The notes under the pieces: generated by a model
The model's database searches: none
What the model was told of the DNA's origin: nothing
The model's input: only the letters and a program-made list of their open reading frames with translations
In this document: positions 13,269-25,414 of the stretch, in pieces
How positions within the stretch are numbered: the stretch's first letter is position 1
Layout: each line of letters opens with the position of its first letter
Made by a program: the position numbers and the translations under genes
Assembly (NCBI RefSeq): GCF_964204645.1
Contig: NC_134031.1
Coordinates: 5,749,001-5,813,000, forward strand
Direction of reading: 5' to 3'
DNA length: 64,000 bases
From: Tubulanus polymorphus
Taxonomy: Eukaryota > Nemertea > Palaeonemertea > Tubulaniformes > Tubulanidae

Positions 13269-16200
13269 CTATATGACGACAGTTGGAACTAATTCCTGAT
13301 TTTGCGTCGCTCTGGAACTAGAACAGCCCGGGCAGGAATGCAACGACTCGTGAATAAACATATCACAATCGGTACAGAAAATCTTCGTACACTTTCCACA
13401 TTGAAAAACCTACAAAAATAAAATCAAGTCTTCAGTTTAACTTGTGGCATTCAAGGAGTTAGAGTGCAAAAATGTCATTTTTCAAATGTTGATTTATTGT
13501 TAATAGGACTGAGTTTACCGTACAAAACTTACGCTAGTTTTATTCAGTTCTTGTTGGCAACTGTAGCAATACAGACAATTCTGGTCGAACTGCTCGGTTT
13601 TGAGTTCGGCAAACAACGGAAGAGGAAACAGATGATGATAAGATCGAGCTAAATGCGGAGCCGATACAAGCGTTAAGCCTGCGAGAGAGAAGGCAAAATG
13701 AAATCGAGTATTCACGAGGATTAGTGTGAAGAAGTTAATGGAAATGTGACATTAAAAGTTAACTCTGATCCCACAATCAACCCTGCTTAATCCGGATTTT
13801 GATCTAATCCAGATATCATTTACAGTTCACCACCTATACAAAAATGTACGTAAAATATGATGTTTAATATGGATTTCTCATGAACTCCCAGATGATCCGA
13901 ATTCTATTGCATATACAGAAGACTCCACCTATAGCAGTATTGCTGGAACTAGCAAAACGTTATTGCTAAAGAAAAATATATAGATTTGGTTTTTTGATGC
14001 TGGTATAGATTTCCAGATTATTTCACTTCGACAAACAGAGGGGACAGGAATTACTTAATATATTATTCTAGTTTGAACGGATTTCCGTATAGACCAGCAC
14101 CGCTCTAGCCGGAGACTTCTGTATTTGATAATCTAAGTAAATAGCTGTCAATTTTCGCTGGAACTTACTTACCACACGCTTTGCATTCAACCGGTAGTTC
14201 GCAGTATTTACTTTTGCATTGAGGACAAAAGTAACCGACATTGCTGAATCCGTTGCTCAATTTACTGTCTAAATGACTGAAACAAAAAACCAATTTCATG
14301 ATGGACTCACTATCGAAAAATTAGTACCATAAAGAGCAGGCGTGTTAAAACTCACCACATGCACAGAGAAGGGCTTTCCTGATCCATGTTTGCATTCAAC
14401 TGATGATGAGGAAATCCTGTAAAAAAATCCCCAAAATGACAGATAAAACCTGGGCAACGGGCAACGACAGATACATAAGACTTAGCAGACGGAAGATCGA
14501 GAACCGTTAAATTATGTCAACAGGAATAAATTCCTACCCATACGTATTAGCGATGATTCTGTGTTAGTCTGAAACAAAATCAATAAGATAGCTCGATGAT
14601 TTAAACGCTAAACACGAATAACGACCTTGAAGAGATTCTGTTGTATAATTACCGTAGATGGTGCTGGTATCACATGCGCCAATAATAGATTCTTAAAATG
14701 AGTTTCATCCAATATCACATCATATCTTCCTACAAACACATCGGAATAATGATAAAACCATAAGCGTATTAGACATAATTGAATAGTCATCATTGCACAA
14801 GCAATTAGCTTTTAGACCCAAGTCAAATCTTCTAAGATGTCATATTGGAATCTCTGGATGAAAAGAATGGGCAATAATCTTATGTAGGATATACAGTGGA
14901 ATCCGCTTAATTCGGATCATTTGGGACCAACAAAATCCATCCGGTTTACAGGGAATCCGGATCAAAAGTCATTTTCTTGTATATTAATGAGCAAATGGAC
15001 TGAAAATCAAATATTATCCCGATTAGACCAAAAATCTAGTTACGAATTAAGTGGGTTTGAATGTATGCAGAGGCAGGTATGAAGATGGTAAATGGACAAC
15101 CGATTACCTACCATGCGTGTCATGGCACAGTTTCTTACAAACTCGTACTTCAGCTGCTAAACCAATTACAGAACATTGAATATTAGCGCTTTTCATACTC
15201 TGTAAAAAGGAAAATGAATTTTGAAAATACTGTATTACACGATGTTGTTCTCAAACATGTCCGTCAAGTACTGGTACGTGTCTTCAAGCAAACCACTAAT
15301 AAAATAGGGATCAGGTAAATGTTCAAGTCGGCTCATGTTTGTTTTTATGAACCCTACCTTAATTGTCTGTAAAATATCACCGGGGTCGCAGGTCGTCAGT
15401 GAACCCATAATTATGAGGATTTCGCGGCTAGTGTGACTGGGCATGTGTCTGAAAAGAAAAATCAGAATGAATCAACTGTAAAGTTTCCATGAATAAGTCA
15501 GATAATGTTCAAGCAAAATGTTGGCTCTGGCCTTTTCCTCACATTTTCAGATATATCACCATCCCAAACTCAGATATATCAATGTCCCAATTCAGTTTTC
15601 TAAGGAAACTCGCCTATTTCTATGGCTGGCTCGGATGATTAGAAATTCATCAAAACCACCGACCGTCAGTTGTAAAAGCTATGACTTTCCTGTTATTGAA
15701 CCAAACATGCCAAAACAGGTTGAGATACGTACATTTAGGCTATGTCTCTGCAGTCGTTAAAAATAGGATATCAGTCGATACAAAGTACTAAGATTGAGCT
15801 CAACCTCGGTTTCTAGTCAAAAACTTTAGAAGAAAAATCAAACTTTCTCATAGTCACCATTTTCTCTAAGTCGTAGAATATTTTTCAATTCAAAAACATC
15901 TGGGATGGGTTTCATAGATGTGGAAGAAAAATAGTCCCTGGGAACATTTTAAAATTTGTCTGTTATAACCATGGTTTCTCATTATAACTATGGTTGTTGT
16001 CACCCAGATTGAGGATTTACCCCTAGGGATAACTTTGATACTCGGTCTATGAATCAGACCAGACGGGTCTACCAGACGGGCCCTGGACTGCATTAGAACA
16101 TCTCTTAATCGTAATGGAAAGATGATTCATCGAAGAAATGAAAACTCACTTTAAAGTTTGCGAAGCAAGTTCGAGGACGTTTTGCAAAGACGGTTCGCCT

Positions 16201-18306
16201 TGACATGTTTTTTTCTGTAGAGTCTTAAGCGCCGCTATGTGTCTCTTCGGGTTACCGCCGAGTTCCGTCAGTTTCTCCGATCGTTTACTCCGCGTGACAA
16301 TAATTCCCAGTTGACTGATCGGATTTTGATCGAAATATTCCTCGACGAATGTTTCCAATAACTGAAAAGCAAAAAGCCAGACGATCAAAGAAAGTTCTAC
16401 AAAATTCTGACTTATATTTCATTAATCTATTTACCATATCTAGTGCCCTATTAAGTGTTACAAACACAGCTCTAAGGCACTAACAAAACACATTTTATTG
16501 ATAAAATTAGAACATAAGTGGTGATAATAAAAGGTGACTAGTTCTGATAAAAGGCTTCAGTGAACAGATACGCTGTAAGAGACTTTCTAAATTGCCTGCA
16601 AAGCTGTCCGCATAGCTTATGTCGCAAAGCTGCGACTTTGACGGCTTTAAAGGCATGTGGCTAAAGGATAACTACGATGCTTAAAGGTTTCGGGTATAAT
16701 CATCGGAATAACTATCGGGCCAAACTCAGCAGCTAGGTTCAGAATATGACTAACTCCGATCTTCTACCTCTACTTCTATACCAATTTATGGCCACCATCA
16801 ACCAATTGATGATTTTGCAATCAGGAGGCGCATGAAAAAAATTTGTTGTTTTTAATGAGTTTATTTAAAAACTGCCCAATGGCGTTAGGCAGTTAGGAGA
16901 GACTTGAAGGCTTCAAGGCTCTCGGCGGTCACCGTTGTGGCGGTAAGGCATTCCAATCAGTGATGGTCCTTGGGAAAAATGACCACTTGCGTGCTTCGGA
17001 TGAACACGCTGGCCACTGGAATGCATGCTGGCTCAAACATAGCGTATTGGCTTGACGAGACGACTAGTGGTGTCTAGGTTGACCATGCCATTGGTAATCT
17101 TGTACATCATGGCTAGTCTGGCATTTCTGCGCCTATTCTCCAGTGTCGGCCAATGAGCTTACCTTCAGAGATGAAAGGAGTCGGTTCGGTTTCAGATCTT
17201 GGTCTTCCATCGCATTCGACATGTCTAATACAAGAAACATGTGTCTCATCTATAATAGATATATTCACTGTAATTTTATTTATCAATCCATTCAACCAAT
17301 CCTAAAAAAACTAGCGGCAGTATTTTCACTAGATTCCTACCATTCCGAGTCGAACATTATTCGGTCTTTCTTCCAGCCTCTTACGTTTAGCTCGTAGCAC
17401 GATTTCATCGATGCTCGCTTGTAACGACCCATCATCCCCTTCCTTTAATGCTTCCCTATATCAATCGAATAGAATCAGTTGCTATATCAAAAGGCCTATT
17501 GTTCAGTTTTTAAATGGTTGCACAAGGCAGGTTCTTGCAGGTTTCCCAATTTCATTTTCCGCACCTTTTCCAAACCCAGATTAAAGATTTTCCACACTCC
17601 TAAGTAACACATTCCCGACCTTGACTGACCAGGGGCTGATTGCTCATGAGTTGGTTAAAGATAACCAGCGGATAAATACTGTAGTAACAATGAACATCTA
17701 ATTGTCATTACGTCAACTATCCACTGGTTAACTCTAACCAACTTGGCCCCGGAAAGTCAAAACTAGTATTTCAGTAGCAGCAGAATCCTGACACTCAAGA
17801 AGGTCAGCATCAGTATGATTCGCACATAACCTCTTCAAGAACTCGAAGGTCTTGTCTAGTGCTTCGCCTTCTACTCAGTTCACCAGAGCTAGTACTAGGG
17901 TCATCCTCGCTAGCCAGAATTCGGGTTTGGGTCTCATACAGGCCCCAGGACAGGGTTTGGGCCTCCTGCAGGCCAAGCACACATACAGCTAATCCCATAT
18001 AACCCGATTCTCTCAAACAATCTAAGTAAGATCTAAACTACGTGAAGCAAGATTAAAACAAGCATATAGCCCGCAATAACGGAACATTTTGTGACCGTCA
18101 AGTGCTGCCACCACAAAAAATTACTTTACACGAAATCAACGATTGTACGAGTCCATGACTAAAATTCAAATTATAACTTCATTGAGTAAATAAGATATAT
18201 ATTTCCTACTAATGTGAATATCTATTTACCAGGTTCGTTCGTATTCCGTCTCCCAGCGATAGAATTTACCCAGTTCTTCGCCAATACCGGCACTGGTGGA
18301 AGCCAT
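13269..18306 (-). CDS. GTF2H2: TFIIH core subunit p44 (GTF2H2 / SSL1)
   Basis: Twelve minus-strand exons join in frame into 409 residues: 18230-18306, 17341-17455, 17163-17249, 16150-16361, 15358-15448, 15112-15199, 14653-14729, 14538-14568, 14356-14416, 14173-14276, 13533-13678, 13269-13409. p44 is a TFIIH core subunit that stimulates XPD in transcription initiation and nucleotide excision repair. An Ssl1-like von Willebrand A domain starts at about residue 65 ([22 protein letters not shown] region) and contains [25 protein letters not shown] and [12 protein letters not shown]4 zinc module follows ([19 protein letters not shown]), then [20 protein letters not shown] and the C-terminal RING-like cysteines ([29 protein letters not shown]). 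The start at 18306 gives a length close to human (395). A longer reading frame at 16435-16467 was rejected because exon 17163-17249 supplies the missing [12 protein letters not shown] segment. Confidence 0.95.
14892..15064. mobile_element. pogo/Tigger-like non-autonomous element, copy 1
   Basis: It begins tacagtggaatccgcttaat and ends with a related inverted sequence (gaattaagtgggtttgaatgta). It matches 36922-37092 over most of its length, including tcggatcatttgggaccaac. TIRs opening with CAGTGGAA and TA targets are typical of pogo/Tigger elements (family knowledge). It is inside a GTF2H2 intron. Confidence 0.55.
16840..17153 (-). mobile_element. LINE 3' end: reverse transcriptase C-terminal relic
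   Basis: Read on the minus strand, this encodes [19 protein letters not shown], then after stops and shifts [14 protein letters not shown] and finally [11 protein letters not shown] before a TAA at 16887-16885. The SFFPRTxxDWNxLP and MMYKI words are hallmarks of the C-terminal tail of invertebrate LINE reverse transcriptases. An aataaa and an A-rich tail follow (16866-16840), so the 3' end is preserved. The frame is broken, so it is dead. It starts about 10 nt inside the intron after the donor of GTF2H2 exon 3 (17163). Confidence 0.75.
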
Positions 18307-18518
18307 CTTTTAAACAGAACCGTACAGTGGCTCCGCCACCAATTAGCCGTGGCCTAATTGCCTGCCAATCATTCGTAACGGACCAATCACGATCCTCAAC
18401 GCCTACCGGAAGTGAACGGCGAGGGCTGTAAATTTTTCTAGAAAAATAAAGAAACACGTGTAATTTCCATGAATATTAGAGATGTTTTGTCGACCAGTAG
18501 GTCTCAATAGTGTTGAGA
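18307..18518. promoter_or_regulatory. Putative bidirectional promoter GTF2H2 / SLC5A
   Basis: Only 212 bp lie between the start codons of the two divergent genes. The segment carries two CCAAT words (18365-18369, 18383-18387), an ETS-type ACCGGAAGTG (18405-18414) and an E-box CACGTG (18455-18460), with no clear TATA box except an AATAAA-like AT stretch. This combination is common in animal housekeeping bidirectional promoters. Motifs are seen; shared control is inferred. Confidence 0.6.
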
Positions 18519-21500
18519 ATGTCGACTGATGTAGTTGAAGGAACAGCGCTGCATTACGGGGATATCATCGTTATTTGTCTTTACTTTGTTTTCGTCTTAG
18601 GGATTGGACTATGGGTGAGGTTATTTCTTGTGATTTTTGTTCGCTAATAAAAAAAAGTGTAGACTGTAGTCAATGTGACTGTCATGGTAGTACTAGTAGT
18701 AGTGTAGAGACTGTTTCATTCTGCTGTCACCTGCGGTAGCCTGCGTGCAACTGTTAGGCCTATGCTGCATATACCCACTCTCCATAATCTGTGCTTAACA
18801 TCTCTCACCCACCACAGATCGAGAAGCCCTAATTAGTTCTCTGAAATATGATAATGCCTGCCTTGTTGAACTGACTGGGCAAAACGAAATGGCATATGTA
18901 GGCCTACTATCACTATTAAAATAGCCAGACCCGATAACTGATTAAGATAAAAAACCACTACAGTATTCAAATTGAAATATTAAAGGTGAATTTGATTTTT
19001 AATCTATCCGATTTGTATGTTGACGCTGGGTTTTTTCTTAAAACTCAAATAGTAAGTAGGCCTGTATTGTTCATTCTCATTGATCTAGTAAACAATGTAT
19101 TCGGCTGTCAGCAGAACCTTAAATCCCTCAAACTGAATATTGCCTCATTTGTTCCGAGTGTAGACTGTATGGACGTAAAGCACATATAACGTTCCGTATC
19201 AAGACTTTAGATAATATTGTTAATTCTTCTGATGCATGCTTCATCTGTGACATAAACCATGATTATTATTAGGGGCCTGTCAGCATCATCAAATATCGGT
19301 GATTGTGCTAGATTGACTTTGTTAATCATCCTTTTACATATATTTTATCATCACAGGGGCCTGACACAAAAAGTGTTTGACCCCAGTATATCCTGGGATA
19401 TCAGGCCCTTGTTGTTTAATTCTCATTTTAATGTTCCTCGACATTGGTCCTGTCAACTTTTTTGAACTGTCAGACAGATAATGTCTTAGTTAACATTTAG
19501 GACTGATAAAGTTATTTTTGGCTTTGATTTCGAGTTTGTGTTGGAGCCTCGTTCGCTAGTAGTTCAACTTGGCCCTATTATTGACATTGCGCATATCAAT
19601 CATGTTCCGTCAAAACTTCAATGGTTTGGCTCGTACTCGAATGGCCCCGACATACATAGGCCTGTATAGATAAGATGAAAAATATATTGAGAAAAGAAAT
19701 GATAAAATGGATGGTTCATTTTTTTGACGCTGTTATAAGCGTTACACTTATGTTTATATACATAATTGATACCTAGTATGCGTTATTTGAAGCGTTCTGT
19801 GTGAGTCGATGTGCACTACGCCATCAATATCAGCTTTTCAAGATAACAATTACAATTGTGAATTTTGGCCTTGATTTTGCAATTTTAGATATATTTCCTG
19901 ACTTATTTTCTATTCATATCTTCTTAATAATGAATTTTGAGTGGATGTGCCCGACGTTGTCATGTTTGGTACTAACTATTATTAGTCCGTGCTGTTATTT
20001 GGACCAGCGATGTTCCCTGTGGCTAGAAACTTAACTGAGCTTAATAGCATTTCGCCATACAACCACTTTTCCGAGAATTTTCGGTTCAGAGTTGCTTTTA
20101 AGGCTAATCAGTACTTTGGACCAATGACGAAGTGACCACCAAAACTGAATTGTTAACACGGTATTAATCGTTATCGTCGTATGTTTCTCATTTCAGAGCT
20201 CAAGATCAAACCGTGGAAGTGTTGGGGGTTATTTCCTGGCCGGCAGAAACATGCACTGGATCCCGGTAAGAAAGCGAGCCGGCCGACGGTATTCTTATAG
20301 CAGGAAACAAAGAGAACAAACGGCAGGCCTTCCTGGACTTTGTACCACAACAAAACTACGCACCTGGTACTTTCAAGAATTAGCAGTCCAAGGTCTTTTC
20401 TAATGATTAGATTTGAATTAAGTAGTTCATTTCTGTTGAAAGTCTTGTTTATATTTCCCCTTAGTATTCAGATAATGATCCCTGGGTGAAGAATGTAATG
20501 AAAACTGATAAGAAAATTAATTCCCTTATCGCTGTCAAATTCTTTGATTTGAATATTAGACTGTAGATAGTGAAATCTAGTTCATTTCCAATTGCTTAAC
20601 AAATTTAAAGTCAAAACTGAATCTGTGTATCGATTATTGATATTGTGTCTTGCAATGATATCCATTGGTCCTATCATCCTATATTCTTGAGGTATTCCAA
20701 TAAGAGCATTAAAGATCAGGCAAATTTACAGTCTGAACAAGAACTTTATAAAAAGAAATTGAGGAGAGAAAATTCTGGAAAACAGAAATGTTAGCAGAAA
20801 ATTCCGGAATTCTGGGGGTGGGGGGTGGGGGTTACCCATCAAGCAGACAACAGAAAATTCTGGAAAACAGAAATGATGGCAGAAAATTCTGGAAAACAGA
20901 AATATCTAGAAATATTTCCGGAATTGTCAAGTGTCAATTCTGGACCTATCTGGGTAGATCTTGAGTCAACACCTAGACTTTCTCTTATATTCTGGGAATA
21001 CAATACAATACGATCGTTCTATACCTTTTTTGAGATGTGGAAGTAAATTATCGTTTTAGGTGGGCGCCTCTTTGTTTGCCAGTAATATCGGCAGTATACA
21101 CTTCGTAGGTTTGGCAGGATCTGGGGCCGCGGCGGGTTTAGGCATTGCTTCGTATGAACTAAATGTAAGTATTATTCTGGCTAAATGTGATAAAATTCTG
21201 CACACAAGTACACATTTGAAAAAAAAAAACTGAAATTATCATTCAAATTATAATCACACCTATGTATATGATTTGAATGATTATTTTATTTTCAAATTCG
21301 TGCATAGTGGGGCTTTTTGTCATATCACCTATTCTCCACAGGCTATTAGGCACAGACAGACTGCCAAATTATTCTGAATTTTTTTAAGTCCCTTAACATT
21401 TTAAGAATGTGGATTGGCCTATATCTTTTTTCCATTCGGGGAACAAAATTTTGAATTATTGGAAACAACGCGTATTATTTGTTCAGCAACTCGGATAAAC

Positions 21501-24500
21501 GATACACACACTGTACATGAACCCGAAATTGACTTTATTTGGAAAATGGGGAAATCAAACATTTATATTCTGATATATCTTAACAAACAACTGCCGGCTG
21601 TATTTATTGACCGGTAACATCTGGTCACCAGGGGTCGGTGTGACCTATCTTGTATGGGTTTTCTGCAAAGGGTGAAAGAAGATCAGTCTGGTTTTCGATT
21701 GGAAATATTGATTCCGAGAGTAAAATCATTGTTACTGCTGAACTTAATTTGACTGGGACTGTCTCAAATTCTGAAAACAGAGATTCATTTCAGTGTTAAA
21801 TGTTGACATACTGGTATAGCGGATATGTGTCCAAATACGGGTAACATGCGATATTAAACTGTTGCCACTGTCCCATTTAAATAATAGATAATCTCAAATT
21901 AAGGGTCTGTGAATGAAAAATGTGGTTTTCTAGCATGTAGGCCTATCTGTTAGGACTGGCTGTGAGAATATCAGTCACATACATGTCTCAAAGGGTGACT
22001 CCGGGTGGACTTTTGGTTTAAGTATCAGTTAAGAATAACCATCGATAATCAATTAAGAATTATTAGAACATGGAAATTTTCGTTTGTTAGTTAAAGTATT
22101 TTTTGTGGGTTTTTTGAACAGGCTATTTTAGTGGTTCTTGTCTTAGGATGGCTGTTCACACCAGTTTACCTGTCATCAGGGGTAAGTCTTATATTAAACA
22201 TTTGTTTATCTTTTTGTCCGGATAATTTTGAGATTGTCGAACAGACGCCCGGTACTTTCTAAAAGAATCGTTGATAGAATTGACTAAACAAGGAGAAATA
22301 CTTTTTAGCTTCACTGCAACCGAAGGTCAGCGGAAACGCGGTACTAGTGAGCTGTGGCCAAAGGCGTAAATCGATATGGAGCTGTTTTTTGCCCACCCTA
22401 GCGGACTATTGCATTCGCTATTCGTCCACATACTACACACTACAGTGACTGATCTTATCTGATCCTTACCGCATTTAGTAGTATGGATGTTCTATGGGCA
22501 ACTAGTAAATTGCTAACTAGCTGTTTTAAGATTTGATCCCTAAGAGGTACCCTCAGTGGTGTGGGCATAAGATAAACAATAAGTATAATGGAAATTTACA
22601 AAACACAGCAGACCTATGTCAGCTGATATGTTGGGCGATGTAGCCGTAGAGGGCTATTGCATTCAGTTATTTTTGGAAGTTTAAACGACACTTCATTGGA
22701 TTGTGCTGATATTTGGTTTATACAGTTGACTACGCATGTATGGTCTCACTGCATTTATAAACATTTACTAATCTATTTTGCTCCCAATAAATCTCCGGTT
22801 AACCTAATATACATCAGCTGATCAGATAAACACTTACTGTATTACGCGTCATCTCAGCGATATCCATCCTTATGCCTAGGGCACATCGACACTGCGATTG
22901 GAGACAACTAGTTGCAAGGCTATTTTCAGCGCATGAGAGGAACTGGCTGGATACGATCAGTTGCTTGAATGTGTCGATGTGAGCGAGCTTACGATTGGTA
23001 AGCGTCGATCTATCTCCAGTTCCAGCCAGTTGCCCTTGTTCTACTTTTGAGCAACTGGTTGTACTCAATCGCAGTCATATCCGTCGATGTGCGCGCTCTG
23101 GATTTCGACGATCGACACGCGCTATGCAGTTGCTGCAACTGACCGGTTGTAACTAGATTTCGATGTCCGCGGGGTAATCGTTCGGTAGCAACTAGTTGTC
23201 TCCAATCGCAGTGTCGATGTGCGCTAGGCTTTAGATAATATCGAAAATACATATGTATTTTTGATATTATCTTTTATCTGGATATAGCTGGTACCAGCCG
23301 ATACCATAGAAGCGTAGACGACTGTACGCGTGTCTACCCTAGACATTATATGTACAGTAGAATAACTAGGGACTGCCCAAATTTATCTGAATTTAGTAAA
23401 ATCTGAATCATGAATATATTACATGGTTCCACTATTAGTTAAGCTAGATATGATATACAGTTTGCAAAAAGGTTTTTCTTGTGGTGAAAGTCTTGAAAGT
23501 GCTTCTTGAATGACCTTGAGACTATCAGAACCTAAGGACTTGACTATAAGCTCTATCTCAGAACTCTGAACTGCTAAATCATTCCTTTGCATATAAACTT
23601 AAGACATTACTATACAGGATTCCCTAGAAATTCCAAAACAGTCCAAAATTTCATTCTAGAAGCTTAACAAGTAATCCAGAACTGGATACCTGGTTATAAT
23701 AGAATATAGCAGCAATGATCACAGGTTTTCTGCATTATATTTTGATACTTGCAAGCGATAAACCTTTAATGAATGGATTTGTCTGCCTTGGTGTCCGTTA
23801 CGACACAGCTGCTGTCATTACGATATATTGATGGGGAATTATTATATGCATCAACTAAGGTTTTATTTTGATTTTAATGATAAAACCTTTCCGTATTGAT
23901 TCAAATGATTTCCTGCTTCAATGACTTATGTAGAGTCAGTTGAACTTAAGCAGGAAACAGCAAAGGAAATGAAAAAATAACCAATTGATTTAGAAGTGGT
24001 AACCAGTCTCTCGGCGGCTAATACAAATTAGGTTCATTTTTCAATTCAACTCAAGCTTCAGGTCTTTCATCTAACACTTTTGGACAAGCAAAGAAAGGCA
24101 AATAATTTCTATCCATTGGTCGTTTATATCGATTTAATCATTGTCGAAATTGGATCAGCATTCGGGGGCTTGTGGACTTTTAAAGATTGGAAGATGACTG
24201 CATAAAGAATGCTCTATGATTATGGTTTCAAGGTCATTGGTTTCTGTATATGCTCACCAGGGGGCGTTGAATAACGCAATAACATGGTATTTCCTTATTT
24301 ATATAATCAGTACCTGTTTTATGATCGAAGTGAGTTTCAAAGCATTCATTGATAAATGAATTTGTTCACCGGACGACGTTGAATGTTAAAATTTTCCAAT
24401 TGTCGAGCATTTCACCCAGTTGGTATGGTGTCCCTGGACCCCTAGTTCTTTGAGAATTTATGTATATAATATTCGATGCTTAATTCTAGGTGTTTACGAT

Positions 24501-25377
24501 GCCGGAGTATTTGAGAAAACGGTTCGGTGGGCAGAGAATTCGCGTGACGCTGTCGGTCATCTTGCTCCTGATGTACATATTCACTAAAATATCGGTGCGT
24601 ATTCTTTCATTATTCGTTTTTTTTTTTTGCTAACAGAGTGCTCTGCGATGTCGGAAAAAGGCTCAGTTCGTTCAACATCTTTCGTGACATGAACCGAGAG
24701 AACAGCGTTGTCTGAACATAGAACTATAACCAAATGTGAATGCTGACTCCTCAAAAATCAGCTAAGCACCACTGATTATCTTGGGCAGGTTTCGTAGTCA
24801 CGGCTTAGACTAAAGACCAGTCTAAGACCATCGCAGTTCTATAGCTTATCTAACAGCGCAGTTCTATAGCTTATTTAACAGTTAAGACCTCTTTTGGTCT
24901 TAGGTCTCGACTATGGAACCGGCCCCTTGCGTTTTGTTCAGCGTCTTCGTCGTAAGCAATAAACAATAGATTTTCTAGGCTGGTTGCCGGTCTCTATTCT
25001 TAGTAAGTATTTTTCATGATGCGTTAAAAGTCCGAAAACTTCAACAAATCTTGAATGACGCTATCCTCAACGCTCGCAGAGAAAATATCGAAAATATTAC
25101 CGAAAATCTATTGCTTATCATCACCACCGGTGAGGGCGCTGATCGCAGAGGCAAATAGTTATGTCTCGGAGTCGGTATTCCCGTTCGCCTATAGTTCTAT
25201 GGGCTGAATTATAGTTCGATGGCCGTAAGCTGAATACGCTTGCCTTATCCCGACATGCCAGTTTTAAAATCTGAACAGGTTTTCATGTAACGGCAATGCT
25301 GTGCATCCTGCCGAGATCCTTCTGCAAAGGGAGAATGATGTATTGAGAAATACAAGCAGTGGTCAATCACATCTGTC

Positions 25378-25414
<37 letters not shown>

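Noticed and set aside
16285-16467. Extra GTF2H2 exon (LNRALDM) upstream of [10 protein letters not shown]
   Set aside because: The exon at 17163-17249 supplies the conserved [12 protein letters not shown] segment directly in phase with LLETF, so the extra piece is intron.
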